Part shown: in pieces, positions 13,526 through 15,499 of the stretch
Position numbering within the stretch: position 1 is the first letter of the stretch
How the letters are laid out: each line of letters opens with the position of its first letter
Source: an uncultured Lautropia sp.
GTDB lineage: Bacteria; Pseudomonadota; Gammaproteobacteria; Burkholderiales; Burkholderiaceae_E
Length of the DNA: 15,499 bases
Assembly: GCA_938046755.1 (NCBI GenBank)
Contig: CALIXC010000164.1
Coordinates: 1-15,499, forward strand
Reading direction: 5' to 3'
Notes under the pieces: model-generated
Databases searched by the model: none
What the model saw: only the letters and a program-made list of their open reading frames with translations
What the model was told of the DNA's origin: nothing
Position numbers and translations under genes: made by a program

Positions 13526-13623
13526 GGCTTCTGTCCGTCTGATCTCGATCCTGCCCGGACGCTGCCCGCCTTCGCGGGTTCTGCGGCCCGAGCACCGGTC
13601 CCCCTCCGGATCACCGGGGTCAC

Positions 13624-13665
13624 AAGCCCCTTGCAGCGTCGTGTTGCAAGGGGCTTTCTCTATTT
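13624..13665 (+). terminator. Strong intrinsic terminator of the pnt operon
   Basis: AAGCCCCTTGCA and TGCAAGGGGCTT form a perfect 12-bp stem around a 9-base loop, followed by TCTCTATTT. It lies 98 bases after the pntB stop. A smaller CCCGC-CTTC-GCGGG hairpin precedes it at 13565-13578. Confidence 0.88.
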
Positions 13666-13704
13666 GGGACTTTCCCTGACCCGCCTTGCCGATTCACGCC
13701 TGCC

Positions 13705-13726
13705 TTGACCCTGACATTGTGTCAGG
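13705..13726 (+). promoter_or_regulatory. Promoter-like element with dyad CCTGACA-TTG-TGTCAGG
   Basis: TTGACC (13705-13710) resembles a -35 box. It runs directly into a 17-bp dyad with perfect 7-bp arms (13710-13716 and 13720-13726), 48 bases before the EthD-domain start. The -10 expected 17 bases on is poor. The geometry suits a dimeric repressor or activator of the GntR, MarR or TetR kind, but none is encoded nearby. Confidence 0.4.
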
Positions 13727-13773
13727 CTTCAGACTGCCCCTTTCGACAAGATGCCCAAATGGCAGGAGGATCG

Positions 13774-14166
13774 ATGTTCAAGATGATCATGCTGGTCAAA
13801 AGAAAGAAAGGGCTCTCCCGGGAGGCATTTCTCAGACACTGGCAGGCCCATTCGGCCAGCGTCATGGCATACCGCGAGGTTCTGCGGATTCGGCGCTACA
13901 CCAAGACACTGCCCGTTGCAGCACCGCAGGAACATGCCAGCGGCCTGGCCGTCCAGCGTACTCCCTCATCGTTCGACTGGGATGCCATGGGCGAGATCTG
14001 GTACGACAGTCAAGCCGACTTCCTGCAGGTACGCGCAACTCAGGCGGCCCGCCAGGCCTTGGCCAGGCTGCATGCCGACGAACGGACCTTCGTGGACATG
14101 GAAGCCTCGGTACTGTGGTTCGGCGAAGAGACAGCTGTCATCCGGCACGAATCGGACTGCCCCTGA
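13774..14166 (+). CDS. EthD domain-containing protein
   Basis: 130-aa cytosolic protein with the ferredoxin-like dimeric alpha/beta-barrel of the EthD family. The start MFKMIMLVKRKKGLSREAF followed by RHWQAHS (H22, W23, H26) is the typical EthD opening, and MGEIWYDSQADF matches the second strand and helix. Members often accompany degradation operons or act as small heme- or aromatic-binding enzymes; here no such operon is visible. The start at 13774 is supported by AGGAGG four bases upstream; a longer frame from 13705 would run through the dyad operator and is rejected. Two early cis elements suggest it is an inducible gene. The marC-like gene lies 98 bases downstream on the same strand. Confidence 0.82.
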   Translation: MFKMIMLVKRKKGLSREAFLRHWQAHSASVMAYREVLRIRRYTKTLPVAAPQEHASGLAVQRTPSSFDWDAMGEIWYDSQADFLQVRATQAARQALARLHADERTFVDMEASVLWFGEETAVIRHESDCP

Positions 14167-14225
14167 TGAGGGATCCACGCAACACCGTCGTTCCGATACT
14201 GGCCATATGCTGCCCAGGGTCGGAC

Positions 14226-14241
14226 AATGCCCTTCGGCATT
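14226..14241 (+). terminator. Small hairpin between the EthD and marC-like genes
   Basis: AATGCC-CTTC-GGCATT, a perfect 6-bp stem with a tetraloop, followed by CCTTT. It lies 24 bases before the marC-like ATG. It is too weak and too T-poor to be a sure terminator and may simply be leader structure. Confidence 0.3.
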
Positions 14242-14264
14242 CCTTTGGCAGGCGGACAGACCCC

Positions 14265-14936
14265 ATGGTGGAAGACAGTTTCACGGCGTTCCTGGTGGGC
14301 AGCTTCGTCAGCCTCATCACCATCATCAATCCGCCAGCCACGCTGCCGATCTTCACCTCGGTCACCAGCAGCCTGGATGCGGACGCCACCCGGCGCACCG
14401 CCACCTCGGCCTCCATCTACTGCTTCTGCATCCTGGTGGGCAGCCTGTTCGCCGGCAGTCTGATCATGAAGGCCTTCGGGATCTCCTACGGCGCCATGCG
14501 GGTGGCCGGCGGCATGATCATCGCCCTGCTGGGTCACGGCATGCTGTACGGCAAGGCCGAGGTCTCGGAAGTGGCCAAGGCGCAGTACAGCAACCCCGCC
14601 TTCTTCCCGCTGGCGCTGCCCGGCATCACCGGCCCCGGCTCCATCGCCGTGGTCATCGGTCTGGAGACCAAGATTCGCGAGCTGGGCACCTTCCAGCACC
14701 GCATCAGCGCCTACCTGGCCGTTCTGGGCGCCATGCTGGGCGTCTGCCTGGTGGAGTTCCTGCTGCTGCGCAGCGCCCGCACCGTCACCACCCGGCTGGG
14801 CCATACCGGCATCGAGGTCATCACCCGGCTCAGCGGCTTCCTGCTGATCTGCGTGGGCGTGCAGTTCCTGGCCTCGGGAGCCCAGACGCTGTATGCCTCG
14901 CTGGTGCATGCCGCGGCCGCCACGGCCGGACACTGA
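14265..14936 (+). CDS. MarC family integral membrane protein
   Basis: 223-aa inner-membrane protein with six predicted helices. The opening FLVGSFVSLITIINPPATLPIF carries the MarC-family N-P-x-x-x-x-P-x-F motif, and FPLALPGITGPGSIAVVIGL is the family's second conserved block (PLA-P-ITGPG). The family is sometimes labelled NAAT or multiple antibiotic resistance, but a role in resistance has not held up and the substrate is unknown. I chose ATG 14265 because it places the first helix where the family begins. The frame is open from an ATG overlapping the EthD stop (14166), but that adds 33 polar residues without homology. The Shine-Dalgarno sequence is weak. It may be cotranscribed with the EthD gene. 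Confidence 0.88.
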   Translation: MVEDSFTAFLVGSFVSLITIINPPATLPIFTSVTSSLDADATRRTATSASIYCFCILVGSLFAGSLIMKAFGISYGAMRVAGGMIIALLGHGMLYGKAEVSEVAKAQYSNPAFFPLALPGITGPGSIAVVIGLETKIRELGTFQHRISAYLAVLGAMLGVCLVEFLLLRSARTVTTRLGHTGIEVITRLSGFLLICVGVQFLASGAQTLYASLVHAAAATAGH

Positions 14937-15081
14937 AAAGACATCCCCTCTCCACGGGTCAGCCCGACCGTTCGGATCGGCCTTCCGGCCCGTCCGTATC
15001 CTGCGCCTCGGCAGCACCGCAGCGTTGTCGTAGCTTTCTCCGACTCAACCCGTCTGACGGTCCTCGCCGGAGAACAGAGAC

Positions 15082-15432
15082 ATGCAGGACAACACTACTA
15101 CCATCGACTCCCAGCAGTCGGACAGCCTGCGCAACATCGTCCTGGGCTGTTACGCCGCCACCCTCCTGGGGCCCTTCATCTCTGTCGGCATGCTGAACAT
15201 TCCTGTCATGCTCGTGGCCTGGTTCTACTATTCCCGCGCACGCGACACGACCTACGAGGACCATCTGAAGCAGCTGATCCAGATCCCAATCATCTGCCTG
15301 GTCCTGATGGTTGTCGTCATCTTCACCCGCGTCCTGGCACTGCCGGGCAGCATCGCGCTGATCGGCTGGTTCCTGTACCGCATGGTGAAGGGTGCGCTGA
15401 GAGCCTATCAGCGGGAACCCTTTTCGGACTGA
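15082..15432 (+). CDS. Small DUF4870-like membrane protein
   Basis: 116-aa inner-membrane protein with three likely helices (about 20-50, 66-88 and 88-106). A short polar N-terminus precedes GCYAATLLGPFISVGMLNIPVMLVAWFYYSRARDTTYEDHLKQLIQ, which follows the DUF4870 pattern: helix, basic turn, an acidic/His stretch similar to the family's ESHFRWQI segment, then a helix. The end GWFLYRMVKGALRAYQREPF matches the family's closing WFIYRIVKGW-like block. Function unknown. CGGAG precedes the ATG by about nine bases. It stands alone 145 bases after the marC-like gene. Confidence 0.75.
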   Translation: MQDNTTTIDSQQSDSLRNIVLGCYAATLLGPFISVGMLNIPVMLVAWFYYSRARDTTYEDHLKQLIQIPIICLVLMVVVIFTRVLALPGSIALIGWFLYRMVKGALRAYQREPFSD

Positions 15433-15444
15433 GTTCTCGGGCCG

Positions 15445-15499
15445 GCGACCTGCGACCTGCGACCTGCGACCTGCGACCTGCGACCTGCGACCTGCGACC
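15445..15499. repeat. Heptamer tandem repeat GCGACCT, at least 7.9 copies, running off the window
   Basis: Seven exact copies of GCGACCT from 15445, then GCGACC to the last base. All copies are identical. It begins 12 bases after the stop of the DUF4870-like gene. The full length is unknown because the window ends inside the array. A unit of seven is not a multiple of three, so inside a coding frame it could switch translation phase; here only non-coding sequence is visible. Confidence 0.93.

Noticed and set aside
14166..14264. Earlier start for the marC-like gene overlapping the EthD stop
   Set aside because: It would add 33 polar residues before the family's first helix and run through a hairpin; ATG 14265 matches the family start.
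15445..15499. CRISPR array
   Set aside because: The unit is a 7-bp perfect tandem repeat with no spacers.

Overview
The window looks like chromosome from a high-GC betaproteobacterium of the Burkholderiales type. The basis is a split three-gene proton-translocating transhydrogenase operon (pntAA-pntAB-pntB), an mnmA-X-purB block, a Sit/Mnt-type manganese transporter and a CTG/GTG-rich codon style. Genus cannot be fixed by eye; a Lautropia-like organism is only a guess. The first ~1.15 kb differs: the binding-protein gene there has the CTC/GTC/TCG/ACG/GAG codon style and the GAAAGGA ribosome binding site typical of Actinobacteria. It begins exactly where the manganese-transporter permease gene would be expected. 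This is either a recent foreign insertion or a chimeric contig join. The window also stops inside a heptamer tandem repeat, which suggests that both edges are assembly edges.

Layout. 74-3119 (minus): manganese/iron ABC transporter binding protein (sitA-like) and ATPase (sitB-like), then the foreign-looking class III binding lipoprotein. No membrane permease is present. 3128-3163: two overlapping dyads at the sitA promoter. 3183-3350: a 168-bp MITE-like element with 24-bp terminal inverted repeats and a perfect internal palindrome. 3351-3861: AT-richer non-coding leader. 3862-4776 (plus): an unrecognised lipoprotein, convergent with a DUF4198 periplasmic protein (4817-5581, minus). 5582-5981: divergent intergenic region with a hexamer repeat, a Fur-like box and a 14-bp palindrome. 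5982-6440 (plus): an RpiB/LacAB-family isomerase with Asp where the catalytic Cys normally sits, followed by what looks like the wreck of a VapBC-type toxin-antitoxin pair.

6751-10356 (minus): mnmA, an unrecognised exported protein, then purB, the same order as E. coli mnmA-hflD-purB. 10489-13525 (plus): the complete pntAA-pntAB-pntB operon, closed by a strong intrinsic terminator. 13774-15432 (plus): an EthD-domain protein preceded by a clean dyad operator, a MarC-family membrane protein and a small DUF4870-like membrane protein, then the heptamer repeat.

No RNA genes, CRISPR arrays or complete insertion sequences were seen. Most of the window is ordinary housekeeping. The points that deserve a second look are the actinobacterial-style segment, the MITE, the simple-sequence repeats, the Cys-less RpiB paralogue, the hairpin abutting purB and the uncharacterised protein in the hflD position. 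I did not find convincing evidence of a complete new multi-gene system.
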